The notes below the pieces were generated by a model. That model did not search any database. It was not told where the DNA came from and saw nothing but the letters and a program-made list of their open reading frames with translations. Positions 33,809 to 42,997 of a DNA stretch of 64,000 nucleotides are shown here, piece by piece. The stretch is taken from the NCBI GenBank assembly GCA_038214535.1, contig JBBQRS010000010.1, positions 3,344-67,343 of the forward strand, given 5' to 3'. Source of the stretch: JBBQRS01 sp038214535 (GTDB taxonomy: Bacteria > Chloroflexota > Anaerolineae > CG2-30-64-16). Each line of letters opens with the position of its first letter. The stretch's first letter is position 1. A program made the translations under genes and the position numbers.

Positions 33809-35305
33809 ATGAAACGCTATCACATCTGGACGATTGGCTGCCAGATGAACGAGGCCGACTCGGGCCGCGTGGCCGCCGAATTGGATGCGTTGGGTTACGC
33901 GCCGACCGACACGCCGGAACAGGCCGATGTCGTGGTGCTCAACACGTGTGTAGTGCGCCAGAGCGCCGAAGATCGTGCGGTCGGGCGGCTCTGGTCGTTC
34001 CGTCCGCTAAAGGAGAGCGACCCGAATCGCGTGATCGCGCTGATGGGCTGTATGGTCGGGGTGAAACCGAATCCGGCCCTGCGTGAGCGGTTCCCCTTCG
34101 TAGACGTGTTCATGCCCCCGTCAGACCCGGCGCCCTTGGTCGGCTACCTCAGTGGGCGCACGCTGGAGGCCGATGCGCGTGATCTGGAGGCGGAAGTTAT
34201 GGCATCACGGTTTCGCTTGCAGGATAACGCCAGCCCGGAAGCTGCGGCGCTGGGTTTGATTGACGCGGACGCGTGGGATGACGACGCCGACGGGTTCGAG
34301 CCGGCGCGCAGCGCGGAGCCGGTTTTGCAGAGCATCCGTCACGTGTCGTTGCACGGGGCCACGCCGGTCTCGGCCAACGTGCCGATTGTCTATGGCTGTT
34401 CGCACGCCTGCACGTTCTGCATCATCCCGTTCCGGCGCGGCGTCGAGCGCAGCCGGCCCGTGAGCGAGATCGTCCGCGAGGTCGAAGGGCTGGTCGCGCA
34501 GGGCGTGCGCGAGGTGATGCTGCTGGGGCAGATCGTGGATCGCTATGGCAAGGACTTCCCCGGTGAATGCCCCGACCTCGCTGATCTGCTGCGGGCAATC
34601 CACGAGATCGAGGGCCTCTGGCGCATCCGATTCCTCACCAGTCACCCCAGCTACATGACCGACCGCATCCTACACGCGGTGGCCGAATTGCCGAAGGTGT
34701 GCGAGCAGATCGAAGTCCCCGTGCAATCGGGCGATGATGCGGTGCTAGTGGACATGAAACGTGGATACACGCGAGATGCTTATCTCCGCCTGGTGGGTCA
34801 CATCCGAGAGATCATTCCGGGCACAGCCGTGCATACAGACATCATCGTCGGCTTTCCCGGCGAAACCGACGCGCAGTTTCAACAAACCTACGATCTCCTG
34901 GCCGAACTCAAGCTGGACAAGGTACACCTGGCGGCGTACTCGCCCCGCCCCGGCACGGTGAGCGCTCGCAAGATGGACGACGACGTGCCCGCAGAGGAAA
35001 AAAAGCGCCGTTGGGACGCCCTTGATGCGCTTCAGGCCCAGGTTGTGGGCGAGATCAACGGCCGGTTGCTGGGTGAGACGCTGGAAGTGCTGGTGGAAGG
35101 CACGCACAAAGGGCGCTGGCGCGGGCGGGCGCGCACGAACAAGCTGGTCTTCTTTGACGATGCGCGCGATTGGCGTGGTAAGCTGGCGCAGGTGCGGATC
35201 GGCTGGACCGGCCCCTGGTCTATGATCGGCACGGTGATTCCCGAAGATGGCGGCTCCTCGATTATTCCGTTGACTTTCGCTCCCGAGGCCAATTACGGAG
35301 AGTAA
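33809..35305 (+). CDS. miaB: MiaB-type methylthiotransferase (tRNA-i6A37)
   Basis: 498 residues. The N-terminal MTTase domain has three cluster cysteines (IGCQMNEAD near 11, LNTCVVRQSAEDR near 48, MGCMVG near 82). The radical-SAM core has CSHACTFC (near 197-204), and a C-terminal TRAM domain follows (near 420-490). It adds methylthio to i6A37 of tRNAs. The QMNEAD and VRQSAEDR forms fit MiaB rather than RimO or MtaB. Between the first two domains lies an insert of about 45 residues rich in Asp and Ala, longer than usual. ATG 33809 lies 72 bases after uvrA. Confidence 0.9.
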   Translation: MKRYHIWTIGCQMNEADSGRVAAELDALGYAPTDTPEQADVVVLNTCVVRQSAEDRAVGRLWSFRPLKESDPNRVIALMGCMVGVKPNPALRERFPFVDVFMPPSDPAPLVGYLSGRTLEADARDLEAEVMASRFRLQDNASPEAAALGLIDADAWDDDADGFEPARSAEPVLQSIRHVSLHGATPVSANVPIVYGCSHACTFCIIPFRRGVERSRPVSEIVREVEGLVAQGVREVMLLGQIVDRYGKDFPGECPDLADLLRAIHEIEGLWRIRFLTSHPSYMTDRILHAVAELPKVCEQIEVPVQSGDDAVLVDMKRGYTRDAYLRLVGHIREIIPGTAVHTDIIVGFPGETDAQFQQTYDLLAELKLDKVHLAAYSPRPGTVSARKMDDDVPAEEKKRRWDALDALQAQVVGEINGRLLGETLEVLVEGTHKGRWRGRARTNKLVFFDDARDWRGKLAQVRIGWTGPWSMIGTVIPEDGGSSIIPLTFAPEANYGE

Positions 35306-35334
35306 TCACAGGGAGCAGACTGTTTCCGGACGCG

Positions 35335-35371
35335 AAGGACACCCCCGATTTTACGGGAGGTGTCCTTTTTT
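35335..35371 (+). terminator. Terminator after miaB
   Basis: AAGGACACC pairs with GGTGTCCTT, extended inward by CCCG/CGGG with one bulge, then a run of six T. It lies between convergent miaB and the LysM protein gene. Confidence 0.9.
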
Positions 35372-35386
35372 GACTTCAGCGGGACG

Positions 35387-37228
35387 TTACTTCACGATGC
35401 ACAGCTTCTGGCCGACGTAGATCACATTCGGGTTGGCCAGGCTGTTTGCCTTTGTGAGCGTGGCCACGGATGAACCGTACCTCGCCGCGATCTTGTTGAG
35501 AGTATCGCCGCGCACCACGATATGCCAGGCGCTACATACCGGCGCTTCGGGAGCGACAGGCTGCGGCGAGGGTTGCTCGACCATGACGACCGGCTTTTCG
35601 ACCACGACAACCGGTTGAAGCCTGACGACCGGCGGCGGCATTGCCCCGCCTTCGCAAGGCACGATTAGCTTCTGCCCAACGTAGATCACGTTGGGATTGG
35701 AGATGTTGTTGGCCTGCGCCAGAACTTGGACGCTGGTGTGATACCGTGCTGCGATCCTGCCCAGCGTATCGCCACGGGCAACAACGTGGACGCAGATCGG
35801 TTCAGGGCCCGGCTGAGGGTCCACCGGAGGCTGTGTCGGAGGCCAGGTTGGGAGCACGCCGCCGGGGCAACCGGAGAACCGAACCGCATCGAGGTTCACG
35901 TTCAGCTCGCGGTGTGTGGTACCCCACTTCTTCCAGGCGCGAATGCCGATGATGACATTGTTGCCCGGCGCTGCAATGCGCGTGCGGTAGCTCAGCATCG
36001 GGCCGGGGTCGGTGCGCAGGGAGATCTCATCCCACGGCAGTTCCACCCAGTTGGTGATATCGGCCTGCGAAGGATCGGCGTCGGCCACTGCGTAGCCCCA
36101 CTGCACGCGGTAGCGGAAGGGGTCATCGCCGGGGTGCGCCGCCTCTTCCCGGAGTAGCCCGGTGAGGGCAAACTCATAGGTCGCGCCCGGTTTCAGGCCG
36201 TATACCACCTGGGAAATGCCGGCGAACCGATCGGGATCGGAAGCAGCCAGCCCCCACGTGTTGATTTCGATGAGTTGGCCGTGTGCGCCATCGGTGATGA
36301 CGCGCGGCCACATTTCATCGTAGAACCCATAAGCCGCCGCGCCGCCGGTAGTATAAGCGCTCCAGTAGTTGCCCACGCCGTTAGTGAACCCACCTTCGAA
36401 ACTGCCGTTGTGAATCTGGTTCGGGCCGACACAGGCGACCTCAGCAGGCGGCAGGATCGGGATGGTATTGTCGGGCAAGATGGGGTATGTCGGGAGTTCA
36501 ATCGGGCCGGGCAGGATGACCACAGGGGGCGCCGGTATTGGCGGATTCTTCGGGCCGGGGCCAAACAGACTGATCGCGTCGAGGTTGACGTCCAATTCTC
36601 TGCCCGGCGTGCCCCACTTCTTCCAGACCCGGAAGAAGATCGTCATGGTGGGGCTTGGCGCGACGAAGCTGGTGCTGTAGCTCTCCATGCCGGTAGGCGA
36701 CAGCCGATTGTCAATCTTGTCCCAGGGGAGTTCGACCCAGTTCGTGACGGTGGACCAATCGGTGTTACCGTCGGTGGTGTAGCCCCACTGGACGCGATAG
36801 CGGAAGGGGTCTTCGGCGGAGTTCGGCTCATGTTCGCGCATCAACCCGCTCAAATGGAGCTGATAAGTACCTCCGCGCACCAGATGAACGCTCTGATAAA
36901 TGCCTGCAAAGCGGTCGGGCTCAGATGCGGCGAGACCTTTGGTGTTGAGTTCGATGAGCTGACTATGTGCGCCATCGGCGACAACCGGCGCCCACTGATC
37001 GTCATAGAACCCATACGTGATGCTCCCACCGTTGGTGAAGCAGCCCCAACCCTGACCGACTGACCCACAGCCGGCGACCGTGCTGAAACCGCTTTCAAAG
37101 TTTCCGTTGGTGAGCATTTCCTGATCAACGACGGCGAGGGTGCTGCCGCCTACCAGGGACATACTTGCCAGCAGCGCTAACAAGAGGGAAAGAAAGACCA
37201 GACGCTGCCTTCGAATGCCAATCTTCAT
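35387..37228 (-). CDS. Secreted protein with two large repeated modules and two LysM domains
   Basis: 613 residues. A signal peptide (residues about 1-33) is followed by two similar modules of about 190 residues (roughly 35-225 and 245-445), each opening NGxFExGF, with YGFYDxxWxxVxxDGAHxQLIE, RYRVQWGY, NWVELPWD and VWKKWGT/AWKKWGT. This is a jelly-roll, carbohydrate-binding-like pattern that I cannot assign. Two LysM domains follow (near 465-510 and 565-612), separated by a Pro/Val linker, for cell-wall binding. ATG 37228 has AAGGAGGAGG upstream. It is probably a surface-displayed glycan-binding protein. Confidence 0.85.
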   Translation of the reverse strand: MKIGIRRQRLVFLSLLLALLASMSLVGGSTLAVVDQEMLTNGNFESGFSTVAGCGSVGQGWGCFTNGGSITYGFYDDQWAPVVADGAHSQLIELNTKGLAASEPDRFAGIYQSVHLVRGGTYQLHLSGLMREHEPNSAEDPFRYRVQWGYTTDGNTDWSTVTNWVELPWDKIDNRLSPTGMESYSTSFVAPSPTMTIFFRVWKKWGTPGRELDVNLDAISLFGPGPKNPPIPAPPVVILPGPIELPTYPILPDNTIPILPPAEVACVGPNQIHNGSFEGGFTNGVGNYWSAYTTGGAAAYGFYDEMWPRVITDGAHGQLIEINTWGLAASDPDRFAGISQVVYGLKPGATYEFALTGLLREEAAHPGDDPFRYRVQWGYAVADADPSQADITNWVELPWDEISLRTDPGPMLSYRTRIAAPGNNVIIGIRAWKKWGTTHRELNVNLDAVRFSGCPGGVLPTWPPTQPPVDPQPGPEPICVHVVARGDTLGRIAARYHTSVQVLAQANNISNPNVIYVGQKLIVPCEGGAMPPPVVRLQPVVVVEKPVVMVEQPSPQPVAPEAPVCSAWHIVVRGDTLNKIAARYGSSVATLTKANSLANPNVIYVGQKLCIVK

Positions 37229-37338
37229 GGTGTCCTCCTCCTTCGAACGGCACATTGTTCGTATTGAGGCGCAACCCGGGGGACTTCGCCGTTCTCCCGT
37301 TGACGTGCGTCAGAATTGGGTGGTACTGACATGAGAGA

Positions 37339-37367
37339 ATTATAGCACTTACGCGGCGCGAAATCAA
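37339..37367 (-). promoter_or_regulatory. Promoter of the two-module LysM protein
   Basis: TTGATT (37367-37362), 17 bases, TATAAT (37344-37339), giving a leader of about 105 bases. Confidence 0.7.
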
Positions 37368-37465
37368 TACCCCAGGTCTGAACTTCTTGCCTGACAATGT
37401 GCAATCTGGTTCACAACTCGAATATCATGACGCAATGGTCGCGCGAAAGATACGGTATAAATTCG

Positions 37466-38836
37466 TCAATGGCAAATGTTCATATCGGTCAGCGCCTGAT
37501 TGGCGCGATCTGCCAGAGCAGTGTGCCGGGCAGGCTTGTTTTTTACCGGGGGGGCCAGCTCGGGCAGAAGCCCGAAATTGGCTTTCATGGGTTGAAAGGC
37601 TTTGAGCTCGGCATGAGTAATGTAGTGAAACAACGCGCCCATCATGGTGGTTTCGGGCAACGTTAACGGCGCTTCACCGGCGACGACTTTGGCCGCGTTG
37701 ACCCCGGCCAGCCAGCCGCCCGCAGTCGAACCGACGTATCCTTCCGTGCCGGTGATCTGACCGGCGAAGAACAGGTCATCCCGGTCGCGCCATTGCAGCG
37801 TTGGGCGCAGCAGCGCGGGGCTGTTGATGAAGATGTTGCGGTGCATCTGCCCGAAACGCACGAACTCTGCATCGGCCAGCCCAGGGATCATCTTCAAGAC
37901 CCGTTCCTGATCGCCCCACTTCATATTAGTCTGAAAGCCGACCATGTTGTAAAGAGCGCCGGCGAGGTTGTCCTGGCGTAACTGGACGACCGCGAAGGGC
38001 CAGCGCCCGGTGCGCGGATTGGTCAGCCCGACGGGACGCATCGGCCCGTAAGCAAGCGCCATCGGGTCGCGTGCGGCCAGTACCTCGATCGGCAGACAGC
38101 CTTCGAAGTAACGGCGTGATTCTTCATCTTGCTCGAACTGGCGCAGGCTGATCTTCTCTGCGGTGTTCACCGCTTCCACGAAAGCGAGGTAATCCTCGCG
38201 GTTCATGGGGCAGTTGATGTAGTCGCCTTCATCTTCCGAGACGGTTTCTGCGCCCTCACTGGTTCGGGAACGATTATAGCGGTTGGCGCGAAAGGCGATC
38301 TCCATGTCAATGCCATCGGCGGCCACGATCGGGGCCATCGCGTCGAAGAAGTGGAGATAATCCTGCCCGGCAAGGGTGCGGATGGCTTCGGCAAAGAGAT
38401 GTGACGTCAGCGGCCCGGTCGCGACAATCGTGGGTCTATCGGTGGGAATGGCGGCGATCTCGGCGCGCCGGATTTCGATATTGGGGTGGTTGCTGAGGCG
38501 CTCGGTCACCAGGGCGGAGAAGGCGTCGCGATCTACCGCAAGGGCCGCGCCCGCGGGCAATGCCACCGCGTCGGCGCAGGCGATATTGATGGAATCCAAC
38601 CGACGCAACTCGGTCTTGAGCAATCCCATCGCGCGATCGGGGGCGTTGGAGCCGAAACTGTTGGAGCAAACGAGTTCCGCAAATTGGCCGCTCTGGTGGG
38701 CCGGTGTGGTCTGTTCAGGGCGCATCTCGTAGAGCAGCACGCGCATACTTCGTTGCGCTGCTTGCCAGGCTGCTTCCGAACCGGCTAACCCTGCGCCGAT
38801 GACGACAATATCGGCGCGGTCTTGCTCACTACTCAC
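37466..38836 (-). CDS. trmFO: Folate/FAD-dependent tRNA (uracil-54) methyltransferase TrmFO
   Basis: 456 residues. FAD-binding motif IVVIGAGLAGSEAAW at the N-terminus, YEMRPEQTTPAHQSG, LVCSNSFGSN (with the conserved Cys), CPMNREDY, and the C-terminal FFAGQITGTEGYVGS. It makes m5U54 in the T-loop of tRNAs using methylene-tetrahydrofolate and FADH2. GTG 38836 follows GGAGG; the longer frame to 38926 lacks a binding site and passes the promoter. A promoter and the divergent pyrimidine phosphorylase lie upstream. Confidence 0.95.
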   Translation of the reverse strand: MSSEQDRADIVVIGAGLAGSEAAWQAAQRSMRVLLYEMRPEQTTPAHQSGQFAELVCSNSFGSNAPDRAMGLLKTELRRLDSINIACADAVALPAGAALAVDRDAFSALVTERLSNHPNIEIRRAEIAAIPTDRPTIVATGPLTSHLFAEAIRTLAGQDYLHFFDAMAPIVAADGIDMEIAFRANRYNRSRTSEGAETVSEDEGDYINCPMNREDYLAFVEAVNTAEKISLRQFEQDEESRRYFEGCLPIEVLAARDPMALAYGPMRPVGLTNPRTGRWPFAVVQLRQDNLAGALYNMVGFQTNMKWGDQERVLKMIPGLADAEFVRFGQMHRNIFINSPALLRPTLQWRDRDDLFFAGQITGTEGYVGSTAGGWLAGVNAAKVVAGEAPLTLPETTMMGALFHYITHAELKAFQPMKANFGLLPELAPPVKNKPARHTALADRANQALTDMNICH

Positions 38837-38872
38837 GTTCGCTCCTCCGTGGCATCCATTGATCGCGCGTAG

Positions 38873-38901
38873 ATTGTACGCCACACGCGCGTAATAGTCA
38901 A
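38873..38901 (-). promoter_or_regulatory. Promoter of trmFO
   Basis: TTGACT (38901-38896), 17 bases, TACAAT (38878-38873), leader about 30 bases. Confidence 0.7.
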
Positions 38902-38939
38902 TATTTGTAACGCGCGGCCCTTGCAATGTGGTGATACCA

Positions 38940-38969
38940 TTGTGGCGTGAGAAGCTCTTGTGGTATAGT
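38940..38969 (+). promoter_or_regulatory. Promoter of the pyrimidine phosphorylase gene, possibly giving a leaderless transcript
   Basis: TTGTGG (38940-38945), 18 bases, TATAGT (38964-38969). A start about 7 bases after the -10 falls at 38976, next to the ATG at 38977, and no ribosome binding site is visible. Confidence 0.5.
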
Positions 38970-38976
38970 GGCGACT

Positions 38977-40299
38977 ATGCGAGCCGTAGATATTATCACC
39001 CGAAAACGTGACGGACACCGGTTGACCAAGGAAGAGATCGAGTTCTTCATCAACGGGTATGTCAGCGGCAGCATCCCGGATTACCAGGCCGCAGCATGGG
39101 CGATGGCCGTGCTGTTCCAGGGTATGACCGCGGATGAGACGGCCGATCTGACGGAAGCGATGGCCTTCTCTGGCGATACCCTCGACCTGCATGATGTCGC
39201 CCCCCTGATCGTGGATAAGCATTCGTCGGGCGGTGTGGGGGACAAGACCACGTTGGTCGTCGGGCCGATGGTGGCAAGCCGGGACGTGCCTGTCGGCAAG
39301 ATGTCCGGGCGCGGGCTGTCGTTTTCGGGCGGCACGTTGGACAAGTTGGAGTCTATTCCGGGGTTCCGAACCAACCTGTCCATGGCAGAATTCAAACGCC
39401 AGCTTGCGGAAGTCGGGTTGGTTGTGTCGGGCCAGACGCAGGAGTTGGCCCCCGCGGACGGCAAGCTCTACGCGCTGCGCGACGTGACCGGCACCGTGCC
39501 CAGCCCCCCGCTGATTGCCGGTTCGATCATGTCGAAGAAGATCGCCTCCGGCGCAGACGCCATCGTGTTGGATGTGAAGGCGGGCAAGGGCGCGTTTGTC
39601 GAACGGGTCTCGGAAGCCGTTGAACTCGCGCAATTGATGGTGGACATCGGGCTGAAGCTGGGCCGGCGGATGACAGCCGTCATCGGCGATATGAGCCAAC
39701 CGCTGGGGCTGGCCGCGGGGAACGCGCTGGAAGTCGCTGAAGCAATTGAGACGCTTCAGGGCGCAGGCCCCGAGGATTTTCGCCGGCACTGCATTGACGT
39801 GGCCGGTGAGATGTTGCTGATCGCAGATAAGGCTCCCGACGCGGAAACGGCGCGGGCAATGGCCGAAGAGACGTTGACGGATGGTTCGGCCTGGCGCAAG
39901 TTTCGCGAGTTTGTCGCAGCGCAGGGTGGGAATCTGGCAGCGGTGGATGATCCATCCCTGCTTCCCGCCGCGCCGCTGATTGAGCCGCTGGTTGCCGAAC
40001 GCAGCGGGTATCTTGCGGAGCTTGACGCTCGCGAGGTGGGCTATGCCGTGGTGGAACTGGGCGGGGGACGCGAGCGCAAGGGCGATCCGGTTGATCCGGC
40101 GGTGGGGGTGGTGCTGGCCCAAGGCGCAAAAGTTGGCAACGCTGTTGACACCGGAGACCCGTTGATGTGGATTCACGCACGCGACGCCGAAAGTCTTGCG
40201 GTCGCCAAAGCGCGGTTGCGGGCCGCGGTGCGTATAACCGATGATCCGGTCGAGCCGCCGCCATTAATTTACACCACCATTCGTAGCAACCCGACCTGA
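38977..40299 (+). CDS. Pyrimidine-nucleoside (thymidine) phosphorylase
   Basis: 440 residues, nucleoside phosphorylase family II. Motifs: ITRKRDGHRLTKEEI at the N-terminus, VDKHSSGGVGDKTT (phosphate site, near residue 80), GRGLSFSGGTLDKLES, and the MSKKIASGADAIVLDVK lysine-rich stretch. It splits thymidine, deoxyuridine or uridine with phosphate. The C-terminal swivel domain (EVGYAVVELGGGRERKGDPVD) is complete. ATG 38977 is the family start, without a ribosome binding site. Its stop and that of the convergent binding-protein gene are adjacent. Thymidine versus broad pyrimidine specificity (deoA or pdp) is unresolved. Confidence 0.93.
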   Translation: MRAVDIITRKRDGHRLTKEEIEFFINGYVSGSIPDYQAAAWAMAVLFQGMTADETADLTEAMAFSGDTLDLHDVAPLIVDKHSSGGVGDKTTLVVGPMVASRDVPVGKMSGRGLSFSGGTLDKLESIPGFRTNLSMAEFKRQLAEVGLVVSGQTQELAPADGKLYALRDVTGTVPSPPLIAGSIMSKKIASGADAIVLDVKAGKGAFVERVSEAVELAQLMVDIGLKLGRRMTAVIGDMSQPLGLAAGNALEVAEAIETLQGAGPEDFRRHCIDVAGEMLLIADKAPDAETARAMAEETLTDGSAWRKFREFVAAQGGNLAAVDDPSLLPAAPLIEPLVAERSGYLAELDAREVGYAVVELGGGRERKGDPVDPAVGVVLAQGAKVGNAVDTGDPLMWIHARDAESLAVAKARLRAAVRITDDPVEPPPLIYTTIRSNPT

Positions 40300-40300
40300 C

Positions 40301-41290
40301 TCACGGTTGCGTCGTATCCTCATCGGCGCGCCAGCCAGCCCCAATATAGCGCAGCCAGTGCATCTGCGCCTCCGGGGGATGCCCGGCGAGGATCTGCGCT
40401 ACGCCTGTCCGGGTCGGCTGGCCTGTAGCGTCAACTGCGGCTGCAATCGCGTCGAGCGCAACGACAGCAGCTTGCCGGGCCGCCTGTTGATGGTATGCTT
40501 CGGAATCGTCGCCCTGCCCCGCCGAGGGACCACAGCCGAGCGCCAGAACCCCCTCTGCGGCTGAGCCTGCCAGATCTCCGAACCATGATTGCGCCATGTC
40601 GGGGCCGCCGATCAGCGTACCACTCCATCCTGCCGACCGCCATCCTTGCAGGTCATACGCCGCCGCTTCCGCTTCGCCTGTGTAAATCACGACGGATGTT
40701 GGGGGTGGAGTTCCGGTGCTGGCTCCACCGTAAAGCCAGCGCGTCGCTTGCGGCCTTACGGTGCTGAGCGCAGCCGCTAATGCATTCTCCGGACCGGCAA
40801 TGATGATGCTATCCCCTGCCTCTATTGCTCGCTCAAGCAGCGCCTCCGCAAGCGCGTGTGTCGCCGGACAGAGGTTAGTCACGCCGTCTAATTTCGCGAT
40901 GGGGGCGCTGCCGATCATAGCAATGTTAGCGTCTGCGAGGATGGGTGTTGCGGTTTCAAGCGTCGCAGCAGTCCACGGGCCAAGCACCGCGACAACTTCC
41001 GGGTCGCGCGCCAATATCCGCGCCTGCGCGCCGGCTTCTGGGCCGTAGGCTTCGTCGTTCAGAGCGACGAGCGCCACACGGTATGCGCCGAGCGTCCCGT
41101 CGGTATTGGCAACATCAATGGCGCTGCGAATTTCCGGGAGCATCGCATACCCGAGCGGGCGGCCTAATCCCTCAAACGGTGCAATCAGGCCAATTTTCAC
41201 GACCGGAGCCGCGGCGCCGATGGGGACACACCCACTTAATAAGGATGCCAGCAGGAGAAGTAAGAGCCACCCGGTGGGACGCCGCGCCAT
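40301..41290 (-). CDS. Solute-binding lipoprotein, amino-acid/branched-chain type
   Basis: 329 residues. The signal peptide ends in a lipobox (LLSGC, Cys near 21). The body is a type I periplasmic-binding fold: VKIGLIAPFEGLGRPLGY, ARDPEVVAVLGPW, IAMIGSAP, VIYTGEAEAAAYDLQG and GTLIGGPDMAQSWFGD, like LivJ-type receptors. It would bind a small ligand outside the membrane. No permease or ATPase gene lies beside it, so the partner transporter is elsewhere or it serves as a sensor. It starts just after mltG ends and is the last gene of the alaS operon. Confidence 0.82.
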   Translation of the reverse strand: MARRPTGWLLLLLLASLLSGCVPIGAAAPVVKIGLIAPFEGLGRPLGYAMLPEIRSAIDVANTDGTLGAYRVALVALNDEAYGPEAGAQARILARDPEVVAVLGPWTAATLETATPILADANIAMIGSAPIAKLDGVTNLCPATHALAEALLERAIEAGDSIIIAGPENALAAALSTVRPQATRWLYGGASTGTPPPTSVVIYTGEAEAAAYDLQGWRSAGWSGTLIGGPDMAQSWFGDLAGSAAEGVLALGCGPSAGQGDDSEAYHQQAARQAAVVALDAIAAAVDATGQPTRTGVAQILAGHPPEAQMHWLRYIGAGWRADEDTTQP

Positions 41291-41292
41291 GG

Positions 41293-42501
41293 CTATTGAT
41301 AACGGCCGATGTTCGCCTGGTGTTCGGCCAGCGTTTCGGCGAAGACGTGCCGCCCGTCACCGGTACCGAGGAAGAAGCAGTATTGCGTCTGCGCCGGGTT
41401 GGCGGCTGCCTCGATGGCCGAAATGCCCGGGCTGGCGATGGGGCTGGGCGGCAACCCAGGATGCAGATAGGTGTTATACGGCGACTCAACCTGCTGATAG
41501 GCTTCCACCGAAGGTGGCTTCCACCACCATTCGCCGGGGCGACCCGCGGCGTATTGCACGGTCGGGTCGGCTTGCAGGTAGGCCCCGCCGGTCTCCTGGC
41601 TGCACGCGCCGCTGATACGGTTCCAATAGACGCTGGCGATGATGGGCCGCTCATCCGCCTGGGTGGCTTCGCGTTCGACGATGGAGGCCATCGTGATGAC
41701 CTGCTGCATCCCGCGCCCCGCCTGATCCGCGCCGGCCATGATTTCCGGCGTCACGCGTTGCCCGAAATTGTCCAACATGCGCGTCAATAGATCGGTCGGT
41801 GTGGCGGGTGCGGGCAGCCGATAGGTATCCGGGAAGAGGAAACCTTCCAGCGTTGAAAGACCGGCAGGGATGAGGGGGTAGTCGCCGAGCGCCTGGGCCG
41901 AGGCGCTGCCGCCTTTCACGAGCGCCAGGAACGCCTCGCCGTCCAGGATGCCCTGGACGTTCATCATGTCTGCAACTTCCTCCGCGCGCATCCCTTCTGG
42001 GATAGTCACAATTACCTCTTCCACGCGGGCCTGCTGCAAGCGCTGCGCGATTTCGGGCATGGATAGGTTTGCCGCGAGTTCGAAGGTCCCGGCTGCCAGG
42101 CGGCGATCAATGCCGTGGTAGCGCATATAGAGCCGGAAGATGTCGGCATCTTTGATCATGCCGTCTTCCTGAAGCCGCGCGGTCACGGACGCGGCCGTTT
42201 CGCCGGGGTTGATTTCAAACAATCGCGGGGTCCCATCGGTGCTCGCGGCTGCCTCCACCACGGGCGACTGCATTTGCAGGTAGAAGCCCAGGGCGCGTTG
42301 CTCCAGGATGTCGGGGCTTAATTCCAGCGGTTGTTCCGACGTGGGACGCAACAGGGCTACCTTGGGCGTTTCAGGGGTATCGTTCCACTGCGCCTGCACG
42401 AAGCTGACCATGATGAACCCGAGGAGCGCCAACGCGGCAAAGGGAACGAGAAACACCAGCCCGCGCAAGGTGAAATGCAGGATTCGCTGAATGGCTCTCA
42501 C
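41293..42501 (-). CDS. mltG: Endolytic murein transglycosylase MltG
   Basis: 402 residues. One N-terminal membrane segment (about 12-34), a LysM-like part (FEINPGETAASVTARL) and the YceG core: GTFELAANLSMPEIAQRLQQ, VTIPEGMRAEEVADM, PDTYRLP, the catalytic Glu in ASIVEREATQADERP (near residue 278), SVYWNRIS and NTYLHPGLPPSPI. It cuts nascent glycan strands and sets their length. Its start overlaps the end of ruvX. Confidence 0.95.
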   Translation of the reverse strand: MRAIQRILHFTLRGLVFLVPFAALALLGFIMVSFVQAQWNDTPETPKVALLRPTSEQPLELSPDILEQRALGFYLQMQSPVVEAAASTDGTPRLFEINPGETAASVTARLQEDGMIKDADIFRLYMRYHGIDRRLAAGTFELAANLSMPEIAQRLQQARVEEVIVTIPEGMRAEEVADMMNVQGILDGEAFLALVKGGSASAQALGDYPLIPAGLSTLEGFLFPDTYRLPAPATPTDLLTRMLDNFGQRVTPEIMAGADQAGRGMQQVITMASIVEREATQADERPIIASVYWNRISGACSQETGGAYLQADPTVQYAAGRPGEWWWKPPSVEAYQQVESPYNTYLHPGLPPSPIASPGISAIEAAANPAQTQYCFFLGTGDGRHVFAETLAEHQANIGRYQ

Positions 42502-42980
42502 AGTTCCTCCCCCGATGCACTCGACAGCGCCTCTACACGGTTGGCCGCCCGGCGCACATCCAGGAAACTTTCAAGGATGAGCGCTGCGGCTGCGGCGTCT
42601 ACGCCGGTGCGGCCACTGGCGACCCCGGCGATTTGCAGCGCATCGTGTGTAGAAAGGGTCTCATCCCAGAATGCAACCGGGACCGTCAGGTAACCTGCGA
42701 GGCGACCCGCATAACGCCTGACCCAGCGCGCCTGTGCAGAAGGTTCGTCCCCGCTGCTGTCGGGCAGCCCAACTAGGACGCCCACCGCCTTTTCCCTGAC
42801 AACCAACGCCGCGATGGCCGCGTAATCTTCGGCGCGGGTCTGGGCACGGGCCAGGGTGGTCAACGGGGTTGCCAACATCCCGAGCTCATCGCACACGGCC
42901 ACGCCATGTCGGGCCTGGCCGAGGTCGAGGCCGAGCAAGCGCCCGGCCGGCAGATCAAAGGGGTTACTGAGCAGCGCCAT
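42498..42980 (-). CDS. ruvX: RuvX/YqgF-type Holliday junction resolvase-like protein
   Basis: 160 residues, RNase H fold. LLGLDLGQARHGVAVCDELG carries the first Asp, VGVLVGLPDSSGDEP the second region, and FWDETLSTHDA plus the final GVDAAAAALILESFLD the third and fourth. It is linked to 16S rRNA end processing and/or junction resolution. ATG 42980 is chosen; a TTG at 43001 overlapping the upstream stop is possible. It overlaps mltG at its 3' end, the widespread ruvX-mltG pairing. Confidence 0.92.
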   Translation of the reverse strand: MALLSNPFDLPAGRLLGLDLGQARHGVAVCDELGMLATPLTTLARAQTRAEDYAAIAALVVREKAVGVLVGLPDSSGDEPSAQARWVRRYAGRLAGYLTVPVAFWDETLSTHDALQIAGVASGRTGVDAAAAALILESFLDVRRAANRVEALSSASGEEL

Positions 42981-42997
42981 AGGTATTGTGCCGCCTC

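Noticed and set aside
38833..40176. 447-codon minus-strand frame over the pyrimidine phosphorylase
   Set aside because: Antisense shadow; the product is His/Arg-rich without motifs, and the sense gene is well recognised.
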